Assembly (NCBI GenBank): GCA_034231615.1
Contig: CM067311.1
Location: forward strand, 25,014,015 to 25,078,014
Direction of reading: 5' to 3'
Source: Meghimatium bilineatum
Taxonomy: Eukaryota; Mollusca; Gastropoda; Stylommatophora; Philomycidae
DNA: 64,000 nt
A program made the position numbers and the translations under genes. The notes below the pieces were generated by a model that was given only the letters and a program-made list of their open reading frames with translations, made no database searches and had not been told where the DNA came from. How positions within the stretch are numbered: position 1 is the stretch's first letter; every line of letters starts with the position of its first letter. Below, one piece after another: positions 20,851 to 31,204 of this stretch.

Positions 20851-20959
20851 AAATACATAATTAAGCAAGGCTGTAGTTTCCTAAATATTTGGCGTTACGC
20901 GTGAGTGGGATGAGAAGGGTAAAACCTATTGATGAATCTATGAACAGCACTTTAGCAGC

Positions 20960-22215
20960 AATATCTCATCATATCATATCATATTTAATTATATTCAATA
21001 GTTTGATAATTTATTTTCATTTTTATTATGATAATTTGCTTCAATTTTTAATATTAATTAATTCTGTGCGCACCTAAAAATTATAGAAATAGAATCAACA
21101 GATGCGTCTTGCCTATGCCAATAAAAATATAGGTACAATACAAGAACCAGTGAACAGGTTTCTATGGAATAAACAGCTAACATAAATAGACGGAATGAAA
21201 TTCCTAATGTTGCATTTACAGACGTGTCCACTATTCGACACATTGCGCGATGAGAGCCCCTGACCACTCGACATGCGCGCTACACAGAGTGGGAGGTGGA
21301 TAGCCAGTTCATTGCGCGCAAATTGCTAGATCGGTAATTTATGTTACGACTTTCTAAGTTTCTGAGATTGTGCAATAGCATATGAAATTAAAAGGTGGTA
21401 TGTTGTCACATGATTTGTCCACGGATTCTTGTATTGAACCCAAATATATATCATTTCTGTGGTATTTAATTATATTCAATAGATTGATAATTTATTTTCA
21501 TTTTAATTATGCTAATTTTCTGCAATTTTAATATTAATTAGTTCTGCGCAACTAAAAATTATAGAAATAGGATCAACAGATGCGTCTTGCCTTTGCCAAC
21601 ACAAATATATATAATTTCTGTGGTATTTAATTATATTCAATAGTTTTATAATTTATTATCATTTTAATTATGCTAATTTGCTGCCATTTTAAATATTAAT
21701 TAGTTCTGTGCGCACCTAAAAATTATAGAAATAGGATCAACAGATGCGTCTTGCCTTTGCCAACACAAATATATATAATTTCTGTGGTATTTAATTATAT
21801 TCTTCTTCTTCTTCTTCTTCAGCGTTCATTCTCAAACTCCCGCTGGATATCACTTATAGCAGGACTATGATGTTACTAGATTTCCAGCAGGATGTAGTCC
21901 AGAGAATGGAAATGCGTTGTGTTGCCGTTTTATTTATGCCAATGGCCCGACACATCCGTCTTCGGCGGGAATTATATTCAATAATTTGCTGCCATTTTTA
22001 ATATTAATTAGTTCTGTGCGCACCTAAAAATTATAGAAATAGGTTCAACAGATGCGTCTTGCCTTTGCCAACACAAATATATATAATTTCTGTGGTATTT
22101 AATTATATTCAATAGTTTGATAATTATTTTCATTTTTAATTATGCTAATTTGCTGCCTTCTTTCATATTAATTAGTTCTGCATGCACCTAAAAATGATAG
22201 AAATGGGATCAACAG
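20960..22215. repeat. Tandem repeat of about 161-164 bp, five copies
   Basis: Repeats contain ttaattagttctgtgcgcac, then cctaaaaattatagaaat, caacagatgcgtcttgcct and atatatataatttctgtgg. Successive unit starts lie 161 and 164 bp apart. The first copy is separated by about 300 bp of other sequence, and one copy is split by the SINE-5 at 21803-21969. Confidence 0.85.
21803..21969 (-). repeat. SINE-5, complete, with 10-bp target duplication
   Basis: 167 bp. On the minus strand it starts CCCGCCGAAGACGGATGTGT, continues through CATTCTCTGGACTACATCC and ends GAGAATGAACGC(TGAAGAA)-type (GAA)n. The perfect duplication aattatattc flanks it (21793-21802 and 21970-21979). Its 3' half matches SINE-1; its 5' head differs. 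Confidence 0.85.
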
Positions 22216-23050
22216 ATGTGTCTTGTCTTCACGAACAAAAAAACATATAGTTTGTGGCTTGTATTATTGAAAATAACAAAGATAAGTTACAAATTATCAG
22301 CTTGGATACATTTTGTCACTGTGGTCACAAGTTTTATTTATATTTTCTTATGTGTTTCAATGTAAATTATTTTGATGTCAAATTCATTAGAAAAAAATAT
22401 GTAACATTTTTTCAGGATTGATGTACAGACTTGGTTGAGGTATCATTGAAATTAATTTTTGAAGGGCTATCTAACCAAATAACATAGTATATTATTTGTA
22501 ATTATGTAGAAATGTAGCACAATTCTGAAAATTTTGTCCAAGTATCTAACTAACAACATTTTAGATTCCATGTCTCTCGTTTCATTGCAATTTGTTTTAG
22601 ATCTTCATTATCGAATTAAATAAGGTTGAACGAATCATGATGTAAATATGGAAATAATTAAATCCGTTTCAGTAACACAGATATTTAATTTCTACGATAT
22701 TAATGTGTTAAATTAATGATCAACGAGTTCTTGATTGAGCAAAACAAAAACATTATTTGAACCGGAAGTTAAAGATAGTAGCATTTATTTACCAAGGGAC
22801 ATAGCCGGACATGTACTCCAAAATCAAGGGTGGTAATAAGTATGAGATATCAATAAATCATCAAAACACACAAATTTTGATCTGACAATTGGCAATATCA
22901 TTTAAATTAATAACTCTAATTTATATTGGGAGATTTTATGTAACTTTTCCCCGTTGTCCTATATATAGAAACGTTTTTTGAAAGCAATATGCGCGACATT
23001 CTTCCCTCACTGTTGACATGGGTAAAAAAATGTGTGGCACATAAGCCTTT
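22216..23050. other. No recognised feature
   Basis: AT-rich intergenic DNA; no ORF above 60 codons, no repeat recognised. Confidence 0.4.
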
Positions 23051-23052
23051 GA

Positions 23053-23560
23053 ATGTTAAATAATGTCCGTATAAGGTTCAAGTTCCCCGCGGAACTTTAC
23101 AAAAGTTGGCTCTTGACTTTGTATGGGAATCCACACAATACTTATGAAGGCGCAGGCACGCTGGGCAGGCCATCTTGTGCGTATGGAGAACTCGCGATTG
23201 CCAAAACAAATATATTATGGAGAACTCAAGGCAGGATTTCGAAAAGCTGGTGGACAGAAAAAGCGTTTCAAAGACACGCTCAAGTCATCCTTGAAACATC
23301 TTAACATTGACGTAGGCGCTTGGGAGAGCCTCGCTCAGGATAGAACGGCTTGGCGTTACAGCATTAGAACGGGAGCACTAGCGGCAGAAGAATTCAGACA
23401 AGAAACTGCAAGACAGAAGCGGACACGTAGAAAAGAAAAAACATCTCAACCTCACACAGATACCTTCTATTGTTGTCAATTCTGTAAAAGAACATTTTGT
23501 GCGCGCATTGGACTTGCTAGTCATTTAAAAACGCACTATTAACTTTATTATTTTATTATT
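23053..23560 (+). mobile_element. LINE-E C-terminal ORF with C2H2 finger
   Basis: The frame 23123-23542 encodes RWAGHLVRMENSRLPKQIYY, then GGQKKRFKDTLKSSLKHLNI, and a C-terminal finger CQFCKRTFCARIGLASHLKT-H (C-x2-C-x12-H-x3-H). This is the end of an RTE-like reverse transcriptase ORF; such terminal fingers are known in this group and presumably bind nucleic acid. It is 5'-truncated. It is the best preserved of four LINE-E tails here. Confidence 0.85.
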
Positions 23561-23960
23561 TATTGTTATTATTATTATGGTTGAGTTTTTGGTCATCGTC
23601 GATCACGACGGACGAACATCATCATGGGAACCAGTGTCAGTAGTCCGTTCACATGTCTTAGACTCCACCGCGGGGTCAAGGTTCAGCCAGTGTCGAGTCA
23701 GCTCGCTCGTCACAGTACCGCTTGGGATCTAGGCTGGTTCCTCCCCATATGACATGTTAAGACAGGACGAAGTCACCGGGGTGAAGTTTTCGGTCGTACG
23801 GAATGTTAACAGCATAAACGTGCTCAGCTGAGTGGTGAGCTATACTCAGCGTCCGAGTGGCTTTCGATGTCGGCGCCTGCTATATCATACCGCCTCGAGA
23901 GAGGATTACGGGGGTATAGGAGAGCTGCTTAGAAAGTGCTTCACTCGACTTTTTTGTCAT
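23561..23960 (+). mobile_element. GC-rich 3' flank of LINE-E
   Basis: An ATT-rich run is followed by tcgatcacgacggacgaaca, the LINE-E tail motif also at 16650 and 38760. Then comes about 330 bp of unusually GC-rich DNA without an ORF. Whether this belongs to the element's 3' UTR or to another repeat is unclear. Confidence 0.4.
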
Positions 23961-24182
23961 TTTTTTTACTTTTGTAATTAATTTTGTAATTTACTTTTAT
24001 TATTAGTAAAATTATTTCATTTAGTTTTATTGTAAAGAATACATATTTTTTTTTTTTTGGGGGGGGGGGCCAATAAAGAAAACATATTTTGATACATAGT
24101 GATAATGTATAGTTTTTAATGACTTAACATTTTACAAGAAAATGATTTTTTAAATTTCTGTGGATTATTGATTAGGAACAAG

Positions 24183-24362
24183 TGTCACAGCACTGGGGGC
24201 ATTCCTATATATGCTCTGCCTGCCGTTCCGTCAGCCATCTAAAAGTGTATAAGCTCAGTGTCCCAGTCAGTTGCTGATCACGCGTTCTTCTGATCTTTCC
24301 GGAGAGGGAACACCACATCTAGTCAATACCATTTCTGCAATTCTCTGAATCCTCATTGTCAC
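24183..24362 (-). mobile_element. LINE-D 3' end fragment
   Basis: Matches the 3' part of 36434-37007: cattcctatatatgctctgc, gtcagccatctaaaagtgta, ctcagtgtcccagtcagttg, all minus strand. It is followed by a run of about 15 G. Confidence 0.6.
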
Positions 24363-24384
24363 ATTTCTGGGGGGGGGGGGGGGC

Positions 24385-25115
24385 GGAATTGCAGTTTATG
24401 AGTTTTAAAAACTTAATGGTTGAGAGAGCATTTACTTTAAAAAAATAACGCATATTCAACTATAAAAACATATTTTGTGTTGGTTGAGTTTTTTTTAATG
24501 TAAACTTAAAATATTTTGACTTGATAAATATATTTCTCACTATAATAGCGGAAATATGCATTTGTTTATGTAAATGGCAGATATGTGTGTTAGTCACATT
24601 CTCACGGGAATTGTCTTGGTTTTATATCGCTGCCTGATAACTCGCCCGGTTGTGACGTGTCCCGGATTCTATCAGTTTACTAATAGGCATATAATGAATG
24701 TGTCACGTGTTCGAATCAACACACTTGGTATAGCTTCGTGAAAACAAGAGAAGTGTGATCATATTTACGAGTTTGGCACGCTTTTTGACACGGGGGCATG
24801 GTAACACTAAGCGCAGGCGATTGTAAAGGCTTAAATCTATTTATACATAGATCAGTGGTCATAACGTATTTTCTGTAGACGTATTAAATTATTTCAAAAT
24901 ATTATGTGATGGTCAGGAGTCTGTCATCCAATGAATAAATTAGATTTCCAACACAGTTAACATGTGTTCTTTGATACAATTAAAAAGAAAGAATATCTTT
25001 GACAATTTGTTTCTAGTGAACAATCTGAAAGCAATGGTAGTTAAATGAACTTAATTTCCAATAGAAACTGCCCTTGTGTTACCGAGTCTGGCTGGGAGAA
25101 GTGAATAAAAACTGC
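24385..25115. other. No recognised feature
   Basis: AT-rich DNA without a long ORF. A tRNA-like scrap (gtgttcgaatcaacac near 24710) is too degraded to call. Confidence 0.35.
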
Positions 25116-25119
25116 GCCT

Positions 25120-25245
25120 GTTTAGCCGGGACTGGAAGGGGAGCAAAGAATAGCTACACTGTTACCTGTCAAACAGTTCGTAAGCAGCAACTAAGTGGAT
25201 TTTGATGTGGAGTTCATTAAGGCCCATAGATAACTATCAGGGCCG
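25120..25245 (+). repeat. SINE-1 5' portion
   Basis: ggaaggggagcaaagaatag, then cactgttacctgtc and gcagcaactaag: the SINE-1 head, with the rest lost. Confidence 0.5.
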
Positions 25246-25249
25246 TAGA

Positions 25250-25540
25250 GACGTTTTCGATGTGGAAGGGGTTTTACATTAAAAAAACTAATGTAAAAAA
25301 GGCATTCTTCCGTTGTTGTATGAAATAATTCCATCTTTTTACTGAGAAAGGGGTGATTACCTTTTTTTGTAAAAGAAAATCGTTACGGGAGGGGTTTCAC
25401 CCGCCATTTGGCTAAATTACTAGCAATAAAAAAACATTTTATGATTTCTTAAGAGTGGAAGGGAGTTACCCCCCCCCCCTTATCAATAGAAGTATAAACC
25501 ATACAAGTAGATATATTTGTCGATTTAATATTGATTGACT
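25250..25540. other. Low-complexity, poly-C bearing stretch
   Basis: Contains gggaggggtttcacccgcca and a run of about 13 C at 25470. It resembles other G/C-run-bearing dispersed repeats here (40310, 62100) but cannot be assigned. Confidence 0.3.
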
Positions 25541-25544
25541 GCTT

Positions 25545-25780
25545 CGGAACCACAAGAAATGTGCGCTATTAGCTCTTACTTCCTATGTGCAGTGCAGTAA
25601 TTGTTTTGTGAGCTTTCTTTCATACCCAGGAGACTTCAGCTCAGTGCAATGCCCATTGAATGAGTTTTCTACTCAGAGGAGGTCTATAGTTGTATAGATG
25701 ATATGCTACAAGCTTCCATAAAGGAGTCTCAATATAACGGCATGTCATCTACTAAGGTTTTCTGTTGCATGGTTGGTTTG
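25545..25780 (+). repeat. SINE-2 copy, well preserved
   Basis: Runs from ctcttacttcctatgtgcag through catacccaggagacttcagc, ttctactcagaggaggtcta and cataaaggagtctcaatata to taaggttttctgttgcatgg. Used here as the reference copy of the family. Confidence 0.7.
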
Positions 25781-25904
25781 TCTAGTGGGACATTTGTGGG
25801 ACCCACAGATGCAACCGCATGCGTTTAATATTGAAAGTAATGGTTCTTGTAGGCATGTATGAATCTATAACATTGATTTTGCTTTTCCAAATGATAGTTG
25901 ATCT

Positions 25905-26070
25905 TGACATATCAGCTAAATCCATCTCCAGCCTTAAGCTAATGTCACATTTTTGACTAGGAAATCATGTGACTTCTGGATCACTAGACCGTCTATGGAA
26001 TGGGTCAGCCAACTCAACCCTCAAAACTTTCTTAGTCACCATTTACGATGTGCATGTCAGGTAATAGTGC
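25905..26070 (-). repeat. SINE-1 copy, decayed
   Basis: Reverse complement of SINE-1: ggaatgggtcagccaactca, cttagtcaccatttacgatg, tgcatgtcaggtaa. Confidence 0.5.
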
Positions 26071-26112
26071 AACTAATATGAGCTCCATTTTCTGGTTTCC
26101 GCCCCACACGGA

Positions 26113-26292
26113 CTGACCTCTGATCTATAATACATAGCACACTCCACATCACACAGGCTGACCACTGATCTATCATGCATAGCACAGTCTACATTACATG
26201 GGCTGATAATAAATCTACCATACACAGTTTAGTACACATTACTCGGGCTGACCACTGATCTAAAACACATATCACAGTCAACACCACGCAAT
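26113..26292. repeat. 45-bp tandem repeat, four units
   Basis: Units start ctgacc/ctgata at 26113, 26158, 26203 and 26248, exactly 45 bp apart, with substitutions but no indels. Confidence 0.85.
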
Positions 26293-26599
26293 GTTTTTGT
26301 CTTTTCTTATAGGTCCTATTTTTGACATCTTAGCAGCAATCTTACTTTCGTGAACTGTACGAGATAGAAAAAGGGCTCTGTTTACAAGAAGAAAACGTGA
26401 CTATTGTGTCTTAGATAGTCACTTTGATTTAACATAATGTTGTTTTTTTGTGTTTTTTTAAAAACCCACTTATTTAATCACCGTAAACAGAGAACTTGAC
26501 ATTTTATGAAAGGTGGTTTTACGTTTATAATCAAAGAGAGATAATAAGAACAATTGTCAATACATTTTTTCAACTAATTATTCTTCCCTTATTAGTTAT

Positions 26600-27056
26600 C
26601 ATCCCACTGTGGCATACCAAGAAATTGAAAAGGCAGACAGACTGGCAAAGGATGGAGCAACACAGGGACAAATAGACCAAGAAATAACCTACCAAAAAAA
26701 AGAGGATACTCATCAAAACTATTATGAAAGTTGAACAACCAAAAGACAATTACCACTATCTCGACAGAGCAGAACAGGTTATTACCTTTCGCCTCAGAAC
26801 ATAGCACAACAGATTAAACAGGCACTTAAATAGACTGCGACTGGTCCCATCACCTCTGCGCCCTTGTGGGCAGGCAGCACAGACCACTGAACATATTCTG
26901 CAAGACTGCAATACACTAAACCAGTTATGGTAAGAACACTGGCCCACGGAGATGGATATCCACATAAAGATGTCTGGGAGCACTGAGGAGCTTTCAAATA
27001 CAGCAGCATTTATTAAGAAAACCAGACTTGGAAGAAGTGGAAGACTAATTATTGTA
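26600..27056 (+). mobile_element. LINE-C 3' fragment, frameshifted
   Basis: The plus strand encodes EKADRLAKDGATQGQIDQEI, then QSRTGYY, LRPCGQ-type Cys residues, and EMDIHIKMSG near the end. These are the regions after the RNase H active site in LINE-C (compare 31205-31655). Multiple frameshifts. Confidence 0.65.
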
Positions 27057-27299
27057 TAAAAAAGAGAAGAAATGTACTCCTGTTACATCTTGAATTTAAA
27101 CACGAATTAAATAAATAGTTTTTTTCTTTTTTCTGTTGTATGCATCTGTCTAAAATGTTTAAAATATTATTATGAAAAACTCATATGTAGGTTGACCATG
27201 ATTCCTGTGTACAAAAACTGGAAATTAGAATGATATCCCTTGTGAACCAAATAAGAACCAAATTATGCTTATTACAAACGTGTGTGTTTCCAGTAACGA

Positions 27300-27745
27300 C
27301 GAATGCAAAGCATGCGAAACATGGGTACTAATAAAACATTGTCCAATATAACAACATCATTTAAATTAAAATTCTACAGAATAGTTCTGAGAAAACCATG
27401 AGCAGCAAGGAAAACAAACCAGGAGGTACAAAGCACAATCATCTCCCAAGAGAGCTGGCTTCTGAAAACCATATTAATTGAACAACTAGCTTTTTTCGGT
27501 CATGTTAAGAGACATGACGGTATGGAGATAGTGATATTTGAGGGACGATAGAAGGTAACAGGTTTAAAGGCCAACCAAGACGCCCTTGGACAGAAGACAA
27601 ACAAGAATGTCTGCCCTAAAGGATGCGGTACACCTTGCTCAAGACCGAGGATAATTCAATAGAGCCATAAGGAAGACCACGTTCTAGATAGAATATATCA
27701 CGTGTTGATCCCCTTAAGGGGCTCCAATAACAAAATTGGTATGAT
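27300..27745 (+). mobile_element. LINE-H C-terminal fragment
   Basis: The plus strand holds a decayed NECKACETWVLIKH (the 'YGCETW' region of RTE-like reverse transcriptases), an FFGHVKRH-like block near 27500 and RPTKTPLDRRQTRMSALKDA. The end caataacaaaattgg follows the block shared with 7640-7760. Confidence 0.5.
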
Positions 27746-28088
27746 AAAAACGTGATGTATTATATACCCAGGCAGTTTTAGTTCAGCAACACACTCTTAA
27801 ACACATACTCTTGAATTCGCGGTGACTGGATTACCAGAACACGACCTCTACTATTATAAGCTGATGGTTAAAAACGTTGAGGATACAACCAAATTGTCGC
27901 CTGAGTGTTTCCGGTGTCATAAATTGGAGTAAAGAAAGACGACATTGCTACCTGCCAATCATGTTGTAAGAGGCGACTAAGCATGTCGAGGGCTCGCGTT
28001 GGTTGTTTCATCCCAAAAAGAGCCAAAGGGACGCAGAAGCTATGCTGAAGTAGGATCTGGAAGGCCGAAAAGCGCATATATCGCAGCT

Positions 28089-29354
28089 TCTTCTTCTTTC
28101 GTTCACTTGAAACATGTCTATATCTGTAATTCTGTCTCCTTAATAAAACTCAGTCTTTTGTAGTTCATACAGTGTCCCATAGAGCTTTGATTCCAGTGTT
28201 GTTTCCTCTGGCCAATATGTCTGCCTCAGCGTTTCATGTTCAGAACACTCTTGAAGTATATGTTTGCCACTCTGTGCTGCCTGTCCACATGTACACATGG
28301 CCGTGTTGCCAATCTTGAACTTTGTATACATGTGACTGCGGAGTCGGTTGTGTCCTGTTCTGAGACGTAGAATTATAACTTGCTCTGATCTGTTCATAAT
28401 GTGATAGTCATCTTGTGTTGGCTTTTGTGGCTTTCTTATTGACTTGATCATCTGTTTTTTCTGATGGTAGGTGATTGGTATATCTGGTTGGTCTTCGGCA
28501 GCATCTTCCTTAGCCAGTTGGTCTGCTTTTTCATTTCCTGGTATTCCACAGTGAGAGGGTATCCACTGCATGGTTACCCTATACTGGTAAGACAATTCGC
28601 TAAGTAGTTTTTTCAAGTCTGTTAGTTTTCCAGACGGGAGAGCTTGAAGCACTGACCTTGCATCTGTCAGGAATACCACAGGCTGTAGGCCCGAGTTGTA
28701 GTTCAGCAGTTTTTTAGCTGCCACACTAATTGCCTGGATTTCTGCATCATAATTATTGCAGAATTTTCCTGTCGGTGTTCTAATTGTATCTCTAGGCTTG
28801 TGTGGATTTTCTATAAATACACATGCACCTCCATTCCTCACAGTATTCTGTGCTGACCCATCTGTGTATACGCTGACCCATATATCTTGTGGATATTCCT
28901 CATCCAGGAAACTGAGGGTGACTGTCCTTCGCTGCACACTGTTCTGTTCGTCCTTGCTTAGTATTCCTTTCACGTGGGTCTGAATGTATATTGGCATTCC
29001 GTGCCTTTCACTCCACGGGGTTTGCTCTGGTACAGACCTTAAGGGGCTGTCAAATTCAGGAAGGTATGTAAGTTGTCTACGGAGTCGTTCAGCTTGATGG
29101 ATAAAGCTGCTTCTTTTCAGTCGCCCCATTGCTAGATTTAGGAATCTTTCCTTCATTGGATGTCTTGGCATCGAGGCCAGCACCGTAAAGTGGTGATGGG
29201 GGCTTAGTTCAGCCATCAGGGGCTGGAAACTAAGACTGGTCGGGCAGTCCCACTCGAGCAGGACTATAGTCCTGCCCAAGTAAGCAGAGTGCTGAAGACG
29301 GAGGCATCCAGCCAAAAGGCGCACATATAATCATGATGCCACGCACAAAACACA
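28089..29354 (-). mobile_element. LINE-C, 5'-truncated, with 11-bp target duplication
   Basis: 1,266-bp insertion flanked by the perfect duplication atatcgcagct (28078-28088 and 29355-29365). Its 3' end (low coordinate) is gtgaacgaaagaagaagaag in minus orientation. It lacks the endonuclease and most of the RT. Confidence 0.9.
28140..29324 (-). CDS. LINE-C ORF remnant: RT C-terminus and RNase H
   Basis: 394-codon open frame. Residues about 1-145 are the RT connection region. RNase H spans about 147-275 with YTDGS (Asp155), Glu195, TDA (Asp221), PSHCGIPGNEKAD (His258, Asp268), so its four catalytic acidic residues are kept. A C-terminal Cys/His cluster CTCGQAAQSGKHILQEC (344-360) is typical of I-group elements. 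In I/Nimb-type LINEs, RNase H removes the RNA template. The start is arbitrary: the natural ORF began upstream of the truncation. Dead as an autonomous element, but the frame is undamaged, implying a young insertion. Confidence 0.85.
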   Translation of the reverse strand: MRLLAGCLRLQHSAYLGRTIVLLEWDCPTSLSFQPLMAELSPHHHFTVLASMPRHPMKERFLNLAMGRLKRSSFIHQAERLRRQLTYLPEFDSPLRSVPEQTPWSERHGMPIYIQTHVKGILSKDEQNSVQRRTVTLSFLDEEYPQDIWVSVYTDGSAQNTVRNGGACVFIENPHKPRDTIRTPTGKFCNNYDAEIQAISVAAKKLLNYNSGLQPVVFLTDARSVLQALPSGKLTDLKKLLSELSYQYRVTMQWIPSHCGIPGNEKADQLAKEDAAEDQPDIPITYHQKKQMIKSIRKPQKPTQDDYHIMNRSEQVIILRLRTGHNRLRSHMYTKFKIGNTAMCTCGQAAQSGKHILQECSEHETLRQTYWPEETTLESKLYGTLYELQKTEFY

Positions 29355-29504
29355 ATATCGCAGCTAAGATGTACGCTATAACACAATGCACTTCGTTCTC
29401 CGAACTACATAATGCTGATCAGGAGTCTGAGAACGAAGACAGAAGAACAAGAGCGAAATTGGATCATGTCCGCGGTTGAATGAAGAGCACCATTACCATA
29501 AGAG

Positions 29505-29960
29505 TACCACCAATGCAACAGAAAACCTTAGTAGATGATGACATGCCATTATATTTATGCCATTATATCTCTTATGGAAGCTTTGTAGCATGTCATCTAT
29601 ACAATTATAGACCCTCTCTGGGTAGAAGTCTCTTTAAATAGGCACTGCACTAAGCCGAAAGCTGAAATTTCCTTGGTATGAAAGAAGGTCACAAAACCAT
29701 CCCATTGCACATAGGAAGCAAGAAAAATGGTTTGAAACGTGGTGTCGCTAGGAAGGAGCAGTTTTCGTGGGCAAGAAAGAATCAACTGCGTACTGGGACC
29801 GTCAGTCGGCGTGAAATGGCGGCTACACTCATGGAGAGATCTGAGCATCTATGGACTTGTCTGGAGTGCAGAGATGATGATCCAACGACTAACTAACTAA
29901 CTATAGGAAGCAAGAGTTCTCACAACTCCTGGGGATCTCAAAAACACAAACCATAATGTT
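29505..29960 (-). repeat. SINE-2 copy split by a LINE-A tail
   Basis: Reverse-complement SINE-2: gaaaaccttagtagatgatg, gcactgcactaagccgaaag, cattgcacataggaagcaag. It is interrupted at 29724 and resumes after 29902 with ataggaagcaagagttctca and ctggggatctcaaa. Confidence 0.75.
29724..29902 (+). mobile_element. LINE-A tail insertion with 13-bp target duplication
   Basis: 179 bp of the LINE-A 3' end, encoding GVARKEQFSWARKNQLRTGT, ERSEHLWTCLECRDDDPTTN and the (ACTA)n tail. The perfect duplication ataggaagcaaga flanks it (29711-29723 and 29903-29915). Strong 5' truncation. Confidence 0.9.
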
Positions 29961-30134
29961 ACTTAAAAAATTATTATAATAATAAAATATTGTGATACAA
30001 ACAAGGTAATAATGAAACATGAAGATCACAAAACACAGATTTATTACACAGACATATTTTGATCAAAACTAATCCTTGATAACCCATATATATATATTTA
30101 AGCTTACATATGGGACTGTCTGACCATCATGTAA

Positions 30135-30250
30135 TAATGAACATGCGCACGCACGCACACACTCACACGCATAAGCATGTGTGTATGTATGTGTGTGTGT
30201 GCATGTGTGCGTGAGTGCGTGTGTGTGTGAGGGAGAGAGAGAGAGAGAAT
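30135..30250. repeat. (CA)n/(GT)n/(GA)n microsatellite
   Basis: A CA-rich run flips to a GT-rich run around 30170, then (GA)n. The CA and GT halves could pair into a hairpin. It produces His/Thr-rich chance frames. Confidence 0.85.
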
Positions 30251-30729
30251 AGGGGGAACTTCGTGGAAAGATAAGAAAACGAACAAAAAAATTAATACTT
30301 TGTATGAAAAAAAGAACTATTAAAGAAATAAAGATAAAACAAATAATGTATTTTGAACATATTAAAAGACATGACACCTTATTGCAAACCTTACTGGATT
30401 GAGGGGAGGCGAGCAAGGGTATGCATGGATACAAGTGGGAGAGAAATATCACGAGATTGACATGTTACAGTCTGGCATAGTGCATAACCAAGACAAAAGA
30501 AAGGGGATTTTGGAGGTCCGTTGCAGCCAACTTTCATCGCGATCATGGCGCATCATTATGAAAACGATAACTGACAGGCACATAGGTGCCCAGTCTCTCC
30601 CAGCAAATGTCGAAAGGTATGCATGTTAATTGTTCCTGTGTTTCGCTGGGTAAGTACGCTCCCCATTTTATCCTGTGTGGTTCCAGAGGTCCTATCTATG
30701 TTTCTTTAACGCAGAATGAGGTGCAAAGG
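30251..30729. other. No recognised feature
   Basis: Frames at 30399-30629 and 30586-30909 overlap here. Only the end of the second belongs to the mariner relic; the rest is unassigned. Confidence 0.35.
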
Positions 30730-31195
30730 GCAGAAACCAGAGCTCATATTTCAGAATACTCTGGGGGTCTGTTAGAATCACCATTACCAACGCATATCAA
30801 TCAAAGATTTAAGAAATATGCAAGAAAAGTGATTTTGATTGTATGGGACATCAAATGTGTCATAATGAAAAAATACCTGCCTCAATGCAAGACGACTAAA
30901 GGCCAGTGATACGTTGATCTCCATACCAAACTTACCAAACTTAAAAAGACTTACCAGAAAACGAGGGATAACTCGCACTCAAATTATTCTCTTGCTTTAA
31001 GACAATGCACCTTCCCATAAAGCATGGCTTGCGTTGCAAACAGTCAACGATTTGAATATTGAAATTATTCCACGCCCATCATATTCTATAGATTTGATTA
31101 TTGAAATTATTCCACACCCACCATATTCTCCAGATTTGACTCGATATGCCTTTTTCCTTTTAGAAAATCTTACCGGTGAAAGAAAATAATTTTGA
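30730..31195 (+). mobile_element. mariner/Tc1-type transposase relic
   Basis: The plus strand encodes KKYARKVILIVWDIKCVIMK (first catalytic Asp in VWD). After stops and frameshifts comes QDNAPSHKAWLALQTVNDLN (second Asp), then IEIIPHPPYSPDL (third Asp block) and AFFLLENLTGE. Order and spacing fit a mariner DDE/D transposase. The third block is present twice through an in-frame 42-bp duplication (31059-31140 region). Terminal inverted repeats were not located. Confidence 0.8.
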
Positions 31196-31204
31196 TAGTT
31201 AAGA

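Larger units (their letters stand above)
27905..29450 (+). repeat. SINE-1 copy split by a LINE-C insertion
   Basis: The left part (27905-28088) has gtaagaggcgactaagcatg, and aaggccgaaaagcgcatata leading into atatcgcagct. The right part (29355-29450) resumes atatcgcagctaagatgtac, cgttctccgaactacataat and ctgagaacgaagacag. Everything between is the LINE-C at 28089-29354. Confidence 0.8.

Noticed and set aside
23561-23960. rRNA or structured RNA because of high GC
   Set aside because: No match to rRNA landmarks I know; it follows a LINE-E stop codon and contains the LINE-E tail motif.
28756-28983. 75-codon plus frame opposite LINE-C
   Set aside because: Antisense shadow of the RNase H ORF.
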